NCBI RefSeq assembly: GCF_006715045.1 | Contig: NZ_VFML01000001.1 | Span: forward strand, 496,001-560,000 | DNA length: 64,000 nt | Direction: 5' to 3' | Source: Amycolatopsis cihanbeyliensis | GTDB lineage: Bacteria > Actinomycetota > Actinomycetes > Mycobacteriales > Pseudonocardiaceae | Part shown: piece by piece, positions 8,399-15,307 of the stretch | Layout: every line of letters begins with the position of its first letter | Position numbering within the stretch: the first letter of the stretch is position 1 | The notes under the pieces: generated by a model | Database searches by the model: none | Seen by the model: the letters and a program-made list of their open reading frames with translations, nothing else | Told to the model about the DNA's origin: nothing | Made by a program: the position numbers and the translations under genes

Positions 8399-8430
8399 CT
8401 GAAAGAGTTATTTCGAAATATATCTTTCAG
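8399..8430. promoter_or_regulatory. Nested palindromic operator of the ArsR-MFS operon
   Basis: CTGAAAGA (8399-8406) and TCTTTCAG (8423-8430) form a perfect outer inverted repeat around a perfect inner palindrome, TATTTCGAAATA (8409-8420). The A/T-rich element stands out from its surroundings. On the minus strand a TTGACG (8445-8450) lies upstream, which places the palindrome in the core promoter of the ArsR gene. Confidence 0.65.
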
Positions 8431-8462
8431 AGTATGGCCGCTCACGTCAAGAGCAAAACCGG

Positions 8463-8516
8463 TTGACCAACCCGGCTGCTGTCGCGTTAATGTCAGCTTC
8501 ATCATGAAGAGCTGAC
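8463..8516 (+). promoter_or_regulatory. Promoter, palindrome and three-codon leader upstream of the ABC-F gene
   Basis: TTGACC (8463-8468) and GTTAAT (8486-8491) with 17-bp spacing form a plausible promoter. It runs into an inverted repeat: GTCAGCTTCAT (8492-8502) against ATGAAGAGCTGAC (8504-8516), with two unpaired bases. The right arm contains the tiny ORF ATG AAG AGC TGA (8504-8515). ABC-F resistance genes are often controlled by short leader ORFs, but this element could equally be a DNA operator. Confidence 0.4.
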
Positions 8517-8588
8517 ACCGCGTCCGCCCCGTGTCCGAGGCCATCGCCCGGCGGGGATCCGTGCTGGCACCGGGACCGGTGATGCCTC

Positions 8589-10226
8589 ATGTCTTCTTCC
8601 GCCTTTCTGCGCGCCGACGATCTCGCCTTCGCCTATCGCGACCGGGTGGTGTTCGACGGCCTTTCGCTCGTCGCGGGCGCCGGCACCCGGCTGGGCCTGG
8701 TCGGCGAGAACGGCACGGGGAAGTCCACCCTGCTGCGGTTGCTCGCCGGGCTGGAATGCCCGCAGGCCGGGCAGGTACGGCGCGGCACCGACCTCGGGTT
8801 CCTGAACCAGGAGCTGCCGTTCCCTTTCACGGCGAGGGTCGCCGACGTGCTGGAAGACGCGCTCGCCGAGATCAGGGGCGCGGCGCGACGGCTCGACCGG
8901 CTCACCGAGCGGCTCGCCGACCGTCCGGAGGACGCCCGCGCGCTCGAGGAGTACGGCCAGGCGCTGGAGTGGGCACAGGCACACGACCTGTGGGACGCCG
9001 ACCGGCGGGCCAAGCTGGTGCGCATCGGGCTCGGGCTCGGCGACATCGACACCGGACGCACGCTGGACACGCTCTCCGGTGGCCAGCGGTCCCGGCTCGG
9101 CCTCGCCGCGCTGCTGATCCGGCAGCCGGAGACCTTGCTGCTGGACGAGCCGACCAACCACCTGGACGACGAGGCGGCCGAGTTCCTCGAGCGGCATCTC
9201 GCGGCGTTACCGGGCACCGTCGTGCTCGCCTCGCACGACCGGGTGTTCCTGGACGCCGTCTGCACCGACCTCCTCGACCTCGACCCCGCGCTCGGCGGGC
9301 CGACCCGGTACGGCGGCGGCTACTCCGACTACCTGGCGTACAAGCGCGCCGAGCGGGCCCGCTGGGCGCAGCGCTTCACCGAGGAGCAGGCGGAGCTGCG
9401 AGAGCTGCGGCACGCGGTCGCGGTCACCGCGCGGGACATCAACCACAACCGCGGGCCACGGGACAACGCGAAGATGGCCTACGACTTCAAGACCGGGCGG
9501 GTGCAACGGCAGATCTCCCGCCGGGTGCGCAACGCCCGGCAACGGCTGGCCGAGCTGGAGCGCGACCAGGTCCGCAAGCCGCCCGCCCCGTTGCGGTTCG
9601 CGGGCACGCTCACCGCGCGGCCACGGGCGGAAGGTCCCGCGCTGTCCCTGCGGGAGGTGCACGTGCCCGGGCGAATCCACATCGGACGGTTGGACATCGG
9701 CTCCTCGACCCGGTTGCTGGTGACCGGAGGCAACGGCGCGGGCAAGTCCAGCCTGCTGGCCGTGCTGGCCGGCAGGCTGGAACCCGCCGCGGGGACCGTG
9801 CACCGGCGCCCCGGCTCCCGGGTCGGGCTGCTCGAGCAGGACGTAGTGTTCGCCGATCCCGCCCGCACCCCGCGACAGATCGTCGCGGCGGCCGGGGCCG
9901 GCGTCCTGGCCGACCTCGGCCTGCTCGCGCCGCGGGACCTCGACCGGCCGGTGGGTGTGCTGTCCACCGGGCAGCGCCGCAGGCTCGGCCTCGCGCTGCT
10001 GATCGCCGACCCGCCCCAGGTACTGCTGCTGGACGAGCCGACCAACCACATCTCACTCGGTCTGGCCGAGGAGCTCACCGCGGCACTGGACACCGCCCCC
10101 GGCGCCGTGGTGATCGCCTCGCACGACCGCTGGCTGCGGCGCGGCTGGTCCGGTGCGCACCTCGCCCTCGCGGAGGGCGAGGTCGCCGGTCAGCGGCCGC
10201 CGAACACCACGTCCGAGCAGGTGTAG
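8589..10226 (+). CDS. ABC-F ATP-binding protein (antibiotic-resistance type)
   Basis: A 545-residue protein with two ABC ATPase domains and no membrane segments. Domain 1 has GENGTGKST, LSGGQRSR and LLLDEPTNHLD. A basic linker near residues 270-330 (RDINHNRGPRDNAKMAYDFKTGR, RRVRNARQRL) follows. Domain 2 has GGNGAGKSS, the altered signature LSTGQRRR and LLLDEPTNHIS, where the usual final Asp is Ser. ABC-F proteins act on the ribosome; this layout resembles the TlrC/OleB/VarM/LmrC group that protects against macrolides, lincosamides or streptogramins. Drug specificity is not readable. The 3' end overlaps the convergent LPMO gene by 37 bp. Confidence 0.9.
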   Translation: MSSSAFLRADDLAFAYRDRVVFDGLSLVAGAGTRLGLVGENGTGKSTLLRLLAGLECPQAGQVRRGTDLGFLNQELPFPFTARVADVLEDALAEIRGAARRLDRLTERLADRPEDARALEEYGQALEWAQAHDLWDADRRAKLVRIGLGLGDIDTGRTLDTLSGGQRSRLGLAALLIRQPETLLLDEPTNHLDDEAAEFLERHLAALPGTVVLASHDRVFLDAVCTDLLDLDPALGGPTRYGGGYSDYLAYKRAERARWAQRFTEEQAELRELRHAVAVTARDINHNRGPRDNAKMAYDFKTGRVQRQISRRVRNARQRLAELERDQVRKPPAPLRFAGTLTARPRAEGPALSLREVHVPGRIHIGRLDIGSSTRLLVTGGNGAGKSSLLAVLAGRLEPAAGTVHRRPGSRVGLLEQDVVFADPARTPRQIVAAAGAGVLADLGLLAPRDLDRPVGVLSTGQRRRLGLALLIADPPQVLLLDEPTNHISLGLAEELTAALDTAPGAVVIASHDRWLRRGWSGAHLALAEGEVAGQRPPNTTSEQV

Positions 10227-10843
10227 AAGGCCTCGCCGCTGTCCGGAAGCACCCGCTGCCAGATGGAGTAGATCAGATGCCGCCCGGTCTTGCCCTCGGG
10301 CAGCGTCGCCCGGATCTGGTACGAGCGGTTCACCAGCGGCGGGTTGTCCACCCGGTGGAACAGCTCCAGGTCGGACCACCGCAACGGCCGGGTCGGGTCG
10401 TAGCCGTCGCGGGTGACGTAGAGCTCGAAGTACCCGCGGTGCGGCACGGCGGCCAGGTACTGGAAGGTGTACTCACCGCCGGTCGGCATCGGGGTGGCCT
10501 CCCAGTCGGCCCTCGGCAGGTCGAGGCCGCGGTACTTCGAGCGCCCCGCGCTGCACAACTGGCCGTCCGGGATGATCTCCCGGTGCCGACCGTTGGCGTT
10601 GGGCTGGTTCACCTCGTTCCAGTCGTAGAACACCCACGACCCGCTCGCGGCCACGGCCGCTTTGCAGGCCGCGGAGTCCGGGGACTCCGGGCCCTCCAGG
10701 TAGCAGTTGTAGACCCGGCTGACCGGGTCACCCATCGAGCCGTGCGCGCCCGCGACGCCCGCGGTGAGCAAGGACGATCCCAGCACGAGCGCGCCGGTGA
10801 ACGCGGTCAGCAGGGTCAGGCTTCGAGTCTTACGCCTTCGCAT
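10190..10843 (-). CDS. Secreted AA10 lytic polysaccharide monooxygenase (chitin-binding type)
   Basis: A 217-residue protein with a signal peptide (basic MRRRKTRS, hydrophobic core, cleavage after AGVAGA) that exposes an N-terminal histidine in HGSMGDPVSRVYNC. This is the copper histidine-brace start of AA10 enzymes. The second brace histidine is probably in AAVPHRGYFELY, and the C-terminal block YSIWQRVLPDSGEAFYTCSD is typical. It oxidatively cleaves chitin or cellulose outside the cell; small single-domain members are often chitin-active. I chose ATG 10843 because AAGCGGAGG precedes it and the signal peptide then starts correctly. A DasR/chi-type box lies 46-62 bp upstream. Confidence 0.92.
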   Translation of the reverse strand: MRRRKTRSLTLLTAFTGALVLGSSLLTAGVAGAHGSMGDPVSRVYNCYLEGPESPDSAACKAAVAASGSWVFYDWNEVNQPNANGRHREIIPDGQLCSAGRSKYRGLDLPRADWEATPMPTGGEYTFQYLAAVPHRGYFELYVTRDGYDPTRPLRWSDLELFHRVDNPPLVNRSYQIRATLPEGKTGRHLIYSIWQRVLPDSGEAFYTCSDVVFGGR

Positions 10844-10888
10844 GGACAGACCTCCGCTTGGCAGGGAAAGCGATCCCACCAGCGTGAC

Positions 10889-10904
10889 TGGTCCAGTCCA
10901 TTAC
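10889..10904. promoter_or_regulatory. DasR / chitinase-type operator upstream of the LPMO gene
   Basis: On the plus strand ACTGGTCCAGTCCATT starts at 10887-10888. Counted by eye it matches the Streptomyces DasR element ACTGGTCTAGACCAGT at 13 of 16 positions. Its core TGGTCCAGTCCA differs from the 12-bp chitinase repeat TGGTCCAGACCT at two positions. Both reference motifs are from memory. The same bases hold a perfect 13-bp palindrome, GACTGGTCCAGTC. Confidence 0.45.
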
Positions 10905-10963
10905 GCCCAGCGCCGAAGGCAGGGTGTGCGATGACGATGGCCGATAGCCCGCGATTATCGGCC

Positions 10964-12202
10964 CTACAGCCGGATCCCGAGCAACGCGTCCACCGCGTCC
11001 CGCATCAGCGTGGGCGCCCCCTCGTCGGTACCGCCGTGGCGCACCGCGTCCTCGACCCAGGCATCGACCGCGGCCAGCGCCTTCGGGGTGTCCAGGTCGT
11101 CGGCGAGATGGTCGCGGAGCCTGTCGACCGTGGCGTCGGCGGCCGGCCCCGCGGGCAGCGCCACCGCCTCGCGCCAGCGCGCGAGCCGCACCTGTGCCTG
11201 CCCCAGCAGGTCCTCGGTCCAGGACCGGTCGGCGCGGTAGTGCCCGGCCAGCAGCCCCAGCCGGACCGCGGCGGACTCCGCCCCGTCGGCCCGCAGCCGG
11301 GACACGAACACCAGGTTGCCCTTGGACTTCGACATCTTCGCACCGTCCAGGCCGATCATCCCGGCGTGCACGTAGTGCCGGGCGAACGGGTGCTGCTCAC
11401 ACAGCGCCTCGGCGTGCGCCGCGCTGAACTCGTGGTGCGGGAAAGCCAGGTCCGACCCGCCGCCCTGCACGTCGAACCCCATGCCGAGGCGGTTCACCGC
11501 GATCGCGCTGCACTCGATGTGCCAGCCGGGCCTGCCCGGGCCGAGCTCGGAGTCCCACTGCGGCTCCCCCGGCCGCGCGGCACGCCACAGCAACGCGTCC
11601 ATCGGGTCCCGCTTGCCCGGCCGGTCCGGGTCACCGCCGCGTTCCGCGAACAGGGTCGCCATGGTCGCGGCGTCGTAGTTGGACTCGTAGCCGAAGTTCG
11701 GGGTGGCGGTGCGGTCGAAGTAGATGTCCGGGAACTCCGGGTCGTCCGCGCGGTAGGCGGCCCCGTTGGCGAGCAACTTCCCGATCACCTCGACGGTCTC
11801 CGGCATGCACTCCACCGCGCCCACGAACTCCCGCGGCGGCAGCACCCGCAGCGCCTCCATGTCCTCCCGGAACAGCGCGGTCTCCCGCATGCCGAGTACC
11901 ACCCAGTCGTCCTGGTCCCGCTCGGCGCGCTCGAGCAACGGGTCGTCGATGTCGGTGACGTTCTGGACGTAGTGCACCTCGTGCCCCGCGTCCAACCACA
12001 GCCGATGCACCAGGTCGAACGCGAGGTAGGTGGCGGCGTGCCCGAGATGGGTGGCGTCGTAGGGGGTGATCCCGCAGACGTACATTTTGGCCACCCGGCC
12101 CGGGGCCGTCGGTCGCAGCTGTCCACTCGAGGTGTCGTGCAGCCGCAGTGGACGAGGCGTCCCCGGCACGCGGGGCAGGGCAACCGATGACCAAGTTTGC
12201 AT
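10964..12202 (-). CDS. mshC: Cysteine:GlcN-inositol ligase of mycothiol biosynthesis
   Basis: Joins L-cysteine to 1D-myo-inosityl glucosaminide using ATP, the penultimate step of mycothiol synthesis. The 412-residue length and the cysteinyl-tRNA synthetase-like fold fit MshC. It has an HIGH-type THLGHAATY motif, a zinc-site cysteine in [22 protein letters not shown], and a KMSKSKGN loop. MshC differs from CysS by its shorter C-terminus, as here. ATG 12202 gives the family start MQTWSS; TAGTGT seven bases upstream suggests a leaderless transcript. Mycothiol is the main low-molecular-weight thiol of actinobacteria, which supports the host assignment. Confidence 0.95.
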   Translation of the reverse strand: MQTWSSVALPRVPGTPRPLRLHDTSSGQLRPTAPGRVAKMYVCGITPYDATHLGHAATYLAFDLVHRLWLDAGHEVHYVQNVTDIDDPLLERAERDQDDWVVLGMRETALFREDMEALRVLPPREFVGAVECMPETVEVIGKLLANGAAYRADDPEFPDIYFDRTATPNFGYESNYDAATMATLFAERGGDPDRPGKRDPMDALLWRAARPGEPQWDSELGPGRPGWHIECSAIAVNRLGMGFDVQGGGSDLAFPHHEFSAAHAEALCEQHPFARHYVHAGMIGLDGAKMSKSKGNLVFVSRLRADGAESAAVRLGLLAGHYRADRSWTEDLLGQAQVRLARWREAVALPAGPAADATVDRLRDHLADDLDTPKALAAVDAWVEDAVRHGGTDEGAPTLMRDAVDALLGIRL

Positions 12203-12262
12203 ACCACCCACACTAAGTGCATTCCCCGCCCCGGCGCCCACCCGGTGGGACCGCCCCCCGAT

Positions 12263-12307
12263 GAGTGACCTCGTTCCGCGCGAAGGACGCGAGGAACGAG
12301 GTCACTC
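12263..12307. repeat. Perfect 15-bp intergenic hairpin, candidate dispersed repeat or terminator
   Basis: GAGTGACCTCGTTCC (12263-12277) and GGAACGAGGTCACTC (12293-12307) are perfect inverted repeats with a 15-base loop. The hairpin sits nine bases downstream of the MerR stop and upstream of mshC, so it could terminate MerR transcription. There is no T-run. Confidence 0.6.
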
Positions 12308-12315
12308 GTGGCGGA

Positions 12316-13083
12316 TCAGGTGTGCCGGGCGGCGTTGGCCTCGGCGGCGTCGCGAATGAACTCACCCACGCCGGGGCGCTGGTCCGGTTCGCGTACGAGG
12401 AAGCCGAGCTGCGCCGGCTCGGTGACATACAACTCGGTGATGTGCCGGTGCAACTCGTACCCACACTCTCCCATGAACTCGCCCAGCATCCGGCGATGCT
12501 CCTCGGCGAGGTCCATGGCGGCCACGCCGTCCGCGGCCGCGCCGGAGTCGAGCAAGCCGAGCAGCGTGGCCACCCACGCCCGCCGCGTGTCCTCAGCCTG
12601 CCGCCACTCCCGCTCGCCGAAGTCGGCGGTCCGCTCGCGGGCGGTCTGCCACTCCTTGGTGTGCCCCCACCGGCGCCCGGCCTCCTCGGCGTAGCCGGGC
12701 GGTTCGGCGTGGCCGAAGATCTCGAACTTCTCCTCCGGGGTCAACGCGTTGCCCATTTCCTTGGCCTCCAGTACCTGTTCGACGGAGGCGACCATGCGCC
12801 GCAGGTGCTCGATTCGCTCCAGCAGCAGGTCTCGCTGCCGGCGCAGGTGCCCGACCGCATCGTGGTCCGGGTCGTCGATCACAGCGGCGATCGCCTCCAG
12901 GGAGAACCCGAGCTCGCGGTACAGCAGGATGCGCTGCAGCCGGTCCAGGTCCCCGTCGCCGTACCGCCGATACCCCGCGTTGCTGCGGCTGCTCGGCGAG
13001 AGCAGCCCGATCTCGTCGTAGTGGTGCAGCGTGCGCACGGTGACTCCGGCGAGCTCGGCGACCGCGCCGACCGGGTAGCTCAC
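12316..13083 (-). CDS. MerR-family regulator with TipAS-type drug-binding domain
   Basis: A 255-residue protein. The MerR winged helix is at residues 1-70 (VGAVAELAGVTVRTLHHYDEIGLLSPS), then the dimerisation helix, and from about residue 115 a TipAS-like globin-fold domain (MGNALTPEEKFEIFGHAEPPGYAEEAG). TipAL-type proteins activate transcription when they bind thiopeptides or other drugs. Here no target gene lies immediately downstream, so it may regulate itself or distant genes. A MerR-type promoter with an inverted repeat lies upstream, overlapping the end of the TetR gene. Confidence 0.9.
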   Translation of the reverse strand: MSYPVGAVAELAGVTVRTLHHYDEIGLLSPSSRSNAGYRRYGDGDLDRLQRILLYRELGFSLEAIAAVIDDPDHDAVGHLRRQRDLLLERIEHLRRMVASVEQVLEAKEMGNALTPEEKFEIFGHAEPPGYAEEAGRRWGHTKEWQTARERTADFGEREWRQAEDTRRAWVATLLGLLDSGAAADGVAAMDLAEEHRRMLGEFMGECGYELHRHITELYVTEPAQLGFLVREPDQRPGVGEFIRDAAEANAARHT

Positions 13084-13142
13084 GGTTCTCCCCTCCTTCG
13101 GCGCCGCCGTCTCCGCGGCGCCCGTGCCGGTTCAGACTGCGG

Positions 13143-13164
13143 CCTCCCGCTACGTGAGGGTCAA
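13143..13164 (-). promoter_or_regulatory. MerR-type promoter/operator upstream of the TipA-like gene
   Basis: Read on the minus strand, TTGACC (13159-13164) is followed by CCTCACG and CGGGAGG (13143-13159), an inverted repeat with one mismatch. That is the usual place for a MerR operator inside a long spacer. The -10 is weak. The -35 overlaps the stop codon of the TetR gene. Confidence 0.35.
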
Positions 13165-13763
13165 CTCCCGGCCGGCTCCGTCCCGGTGAACGACGTGGAC
13201 CAGAGGAACCGCAACCCCTCATCCAGGTCGGAGCCGCTGGGTGAGGCGGCCGGGTCGAGCAACCACTGGACCGACAGACCGTCACAGACCGCGATCACCA
13301 GGCTGGCGATCGTCACGCATCGGCTGTCCGCGGGCCGGACACCCTCGCCGATCGACTCGGCCACCAGCTCGGCCACCCGCGCCCGCAGCCGCCGGTACTG
13401 GTCGGCGAACTGCGCCCGCAACGACGGCGTGCGCTCGGCCTGCGCCAGCGCTTCGACATAGGACAGCAGCAGTGCCCGCCTGCTGGACAGGTTCTCCAGC
13501 ATCACCGTCCAGGTGAGCAGTCCGCGCTCGGCAGGCGAGGCATGCGGGTCGGCCATGGCCACCCGTGCCAACTGCTCGGTCCACTCCTCGAGAACCTCGC
13601 CGATCGCCTCGTTCAGCAGGCCCGCCTTCGACCCGAAGTGGTACCCGATCGAACGCAGGTTGGTCCCGGAGGCCGCCACCAGATCGCGGGCCGTGATATG
13701 CGCGTACCCCTTGTCCTCCAGTAGCCGGCGTGCCGCCGCGAGCAGGTCTTGCCGATGGCCCAC
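13161..13763 (-). CDS. TetR-family regulator divergent from the P450 gene
   Basis: A 200-residue TetR protein with an N-terminal HTH (RRLLEDKGYAHITARDLVAASGTNLRSIGYHFGSKAGLL, residues 12-51). The C-terminal all-helical ligand domain has a TetR_C-type WTVMLENLSSRRALLLSYVEAL block. It is divergent from the cytochrome P450 with 107 bp between starts. An inverted repeat there overlaps the P450 promoter, so it is the likely local repressor. GTG 13763 is the start used here. Confidence 0.9.
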   Translation of the reverse strand: MGHRQDLLAAARRLLEDKGYAHITARDLVAASGTNLRSIGYHFGSKAGLLNEAIGEVLEEWTEQLARVAMADPHASPAERGLLTWTVMLENLSSRRALLLSYVEALAQAERTPSLRAQFADQYRRLRARVAELVAESIGEGVRPADSRCVTIASLVIAVCDGLSVQWLLDPAASPSGSDLDEGLRFLWSTSFTGTEPAGS

Positions 13764-13796
13764 CGAGCCAGGATAGACCTCCGGCCGCGGTGACGC

Positions 13797-13840
13797 TTGA
13801 CACCACAGGTATACGCCCGTAGAAATTTATACGGACGTAT
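13797..13840 (+). promoter_or_regulatory. P450 promoter with TetR-type operator
   Basis: TTGACA (13797-13802) and TAGAAA (13820-13825) are spaced 17 bp. ATACGCCCGTA (13811-13821) and TACGGACGTAT (13830-13840) form an inverted repeat with one mismatch and an 8-bp A/T-rich spacer that includes the -10. Occupancy would block the P450 promoter and perhaps the divergent TetR promoter. Confidence 0.6.
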
Positions 13841-13870
13841 TAGTCGGCTTCCCTTCGAGGAGCAAGCCAG

Positions 13871-15196
13871 ATGACCACCGGTACCGCGACGCCCACCGCC
13901 CCGCGCCTCCCGCCGGGGCCGCGCCTCCCGATGACCGTCCAGACCGCGCTGTTCGGCATGTTCCGGCACCGCTGGCTGCCCAGGCTGCGTCGCCGGTACG
14001 GCGAGGTGTTCCGGATGCACGTCTACCCGGAACGACACGTGGCCCTACTGTCCAATGTGGAAGACATTCGTACGGTGTTCGCCGGGTCGAACACCGTCTT
14101 CCACGCCGGCGAGGGCAATATGGTGCTCGGCCCGCTGATGGGCGAGCACTCCGTACTACTCACCGACGAGGGCGCGCACCTGCGCGCCCGCAAGTTGCTG
14201 ATGCCCGCCTTCCACGGGGCCGCCCTGCGCGGCTACCGCGACCTGGTCGGCGAGCTCGCCGAGGCGGAGGTACGGCAGTGGCCCGCGGGCGGGCCACTGC
14301 CGACACACGACAGGATGCGAGCGCTCACCCTCGAGGTGATCCTGCGGGTGGTCTTCGGCGTGGGCACCGGCCCCCGCCTCGACGAGCTGCGCACCCGGTT
14401 GGGCAGGCTGGTCGAGGTCGGACCACTCGACATGATCGGCTGGTTCAACCCTGGCTTGCGCCGGATCGGCCCGTGGCGCCGGTTCGCCCAGAACCAGCGG
14501 CGGGTCGACGAGCTGCTCTACACCGAGATCACCGAGCGCAGGCAGGCCGCCGACCTGGAGTCCCGCGCGGACGTGCTGTCCCGGCTGCTCGCCGCGCAGG
14601 CGGGCGGCGAGCGGCTGTCCGACACCGAGCTGCGCGACCAGTTGATCACTTTGCTGCTCGCCGGGCACGAGACCACCGCCACCGCCTTGGCCTGGGCGTT
14701 TCACGAGCTGGCCCGCGACCCCGCACGGCAGGCGAAGGCCGCCGAGGCCGCCGCCGACCCCGGCACGGAAGGAGACCGGTACCTCGAGGCGGTGACCAAG
14801 GAGTCCATGCGCCTGCGCCCGGTGCTCACCGAGGTCGCCCGCAAACTCACCGAGGACGTGCACGTCGGCGGCTACCGGATCCCGGCCGGGTACACCGTGC
14901 TGCCGTCGATCGCGCTCGTGCACGCCGACCCGCACCGGCACCGGGAACCTCACCGGTTCCGGCCGGAGCGCTTCCTCGAGGACGGTCCGTCACCGGGCGG
15001 CTGGCTACCGTTCGGCGGTGGCGTACGGCGCTGCCTCGGCGCGGGCTTCGCGCTGATGGAAGCCACGGTCGTGCTCCGCGCGGTGCTCAGCCACTACCGG
15101 CTCGCGGCCGACCGGGAGCGCCCGGAACGCCCCAAGGCGCGGCACATCACCCTGGTGCCGAACCGCGGCGCGCGGGTGCTCGTCACCTCACGTTGA
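13871..15196 (+). CDS. Cytochrome P450
   Basis: A 441-residue soluble P450. It has the I-helix oxygen-activation motif AGHETTATALAW, the K-helix ESMRLRP and the haem-binding loop FGGGVRRCLGAGFA with Cys388 as the iron ligand. A proline-rich start (PPGPRLP) resembles family members related to mycobacterial CYP135/138 and CYP110-type enzymes; that assignment is by feel. No ferredoxin or reductase is adjacent, so redox partners must come from elsewhere. GAGGAG precedes ATG 13871. The neighbouring TetR and the promoter operator suggest induction by substrate. Confidence 0.93.
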   Translation: MTTGTATPTAPRLPPGPRLPMTVQTALFGMFRHRWLPRLRRRYGEVFRMHVYPERHVALLSNVEDIRTVFAGSNTVFHAGEGNMVLGPLMGEHSVLLTDEGAHLRARKLLMPAFHGAALRGYRDLVGELAEAEVRQWPAGGPLPTHDRMRALTLEVILRVVFGVGTGPRLDELRTRLGRLVEVGPLDMIGWFNPGLRRIGPWRRFAQNQRRVDELLYTEITERRQAADLESRADVLSRLLAAQAGGERLSDTELRDQLITLLLAGHETTATALAWAFHELARDPARQAKAAEAAADPGTEGDRYLEAVTKESMRLRPVLTEVARKLTEDVHVGGYRIPAGYTVLPSIALVHADPHRHREPHRFRPERFLEDGPSPGGWLPFGGGVRRCLGAGFALMEATVVLRAVLSHYRLAADRERPERPKARHITLVPNRGARVLVTSR

Positions 15197-15212
15197 CCGT
15201 CAGTAGCCATTC

Positions 15213-15230
15213 GTAATGTAATAGTAATGT
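15213..15230. promoter_or_regulatory. Direct repeat in the protease promoter region
   Basis: GTAATGT occurs at 15213-15219 and again at 15224-15230, eleven bases (one helical turn) apart, in an A/T-rich patch upstream of the S8 protease gene. TTGACC lies at 15193-15198. This is the arrangement of sites for an activator that binds one face of DNA. Confidence 0.35.
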
Positions 15231-15307
15231 GATCTAGGTTACAGCTCGGCGATTCGGGGCGATGCTGGAGGTGGTACTCCGATCCCCGAACCGAAGTAGG
15301 TGGCCCG

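Noticed and set aside
8531..12190. A 1219-codon open frame on the plus strand across the ABC-F, LPMO and mshC genes.
   Set aside because: It is out of frame with the ABC-F gene and antisense to LPMO and mshC. The translation is Arg/Ala/Gly low-complexity without any motif. Long chance frames are expected at this GC content.
12190..12215. A SigR-type promoter (GGGAAT and GTT-like) before mshC.
   Set aside because: The downstream element would fall on the start codon, which leaves no room for a transcript start. A leaderless housekeeping-type -10 fits better.
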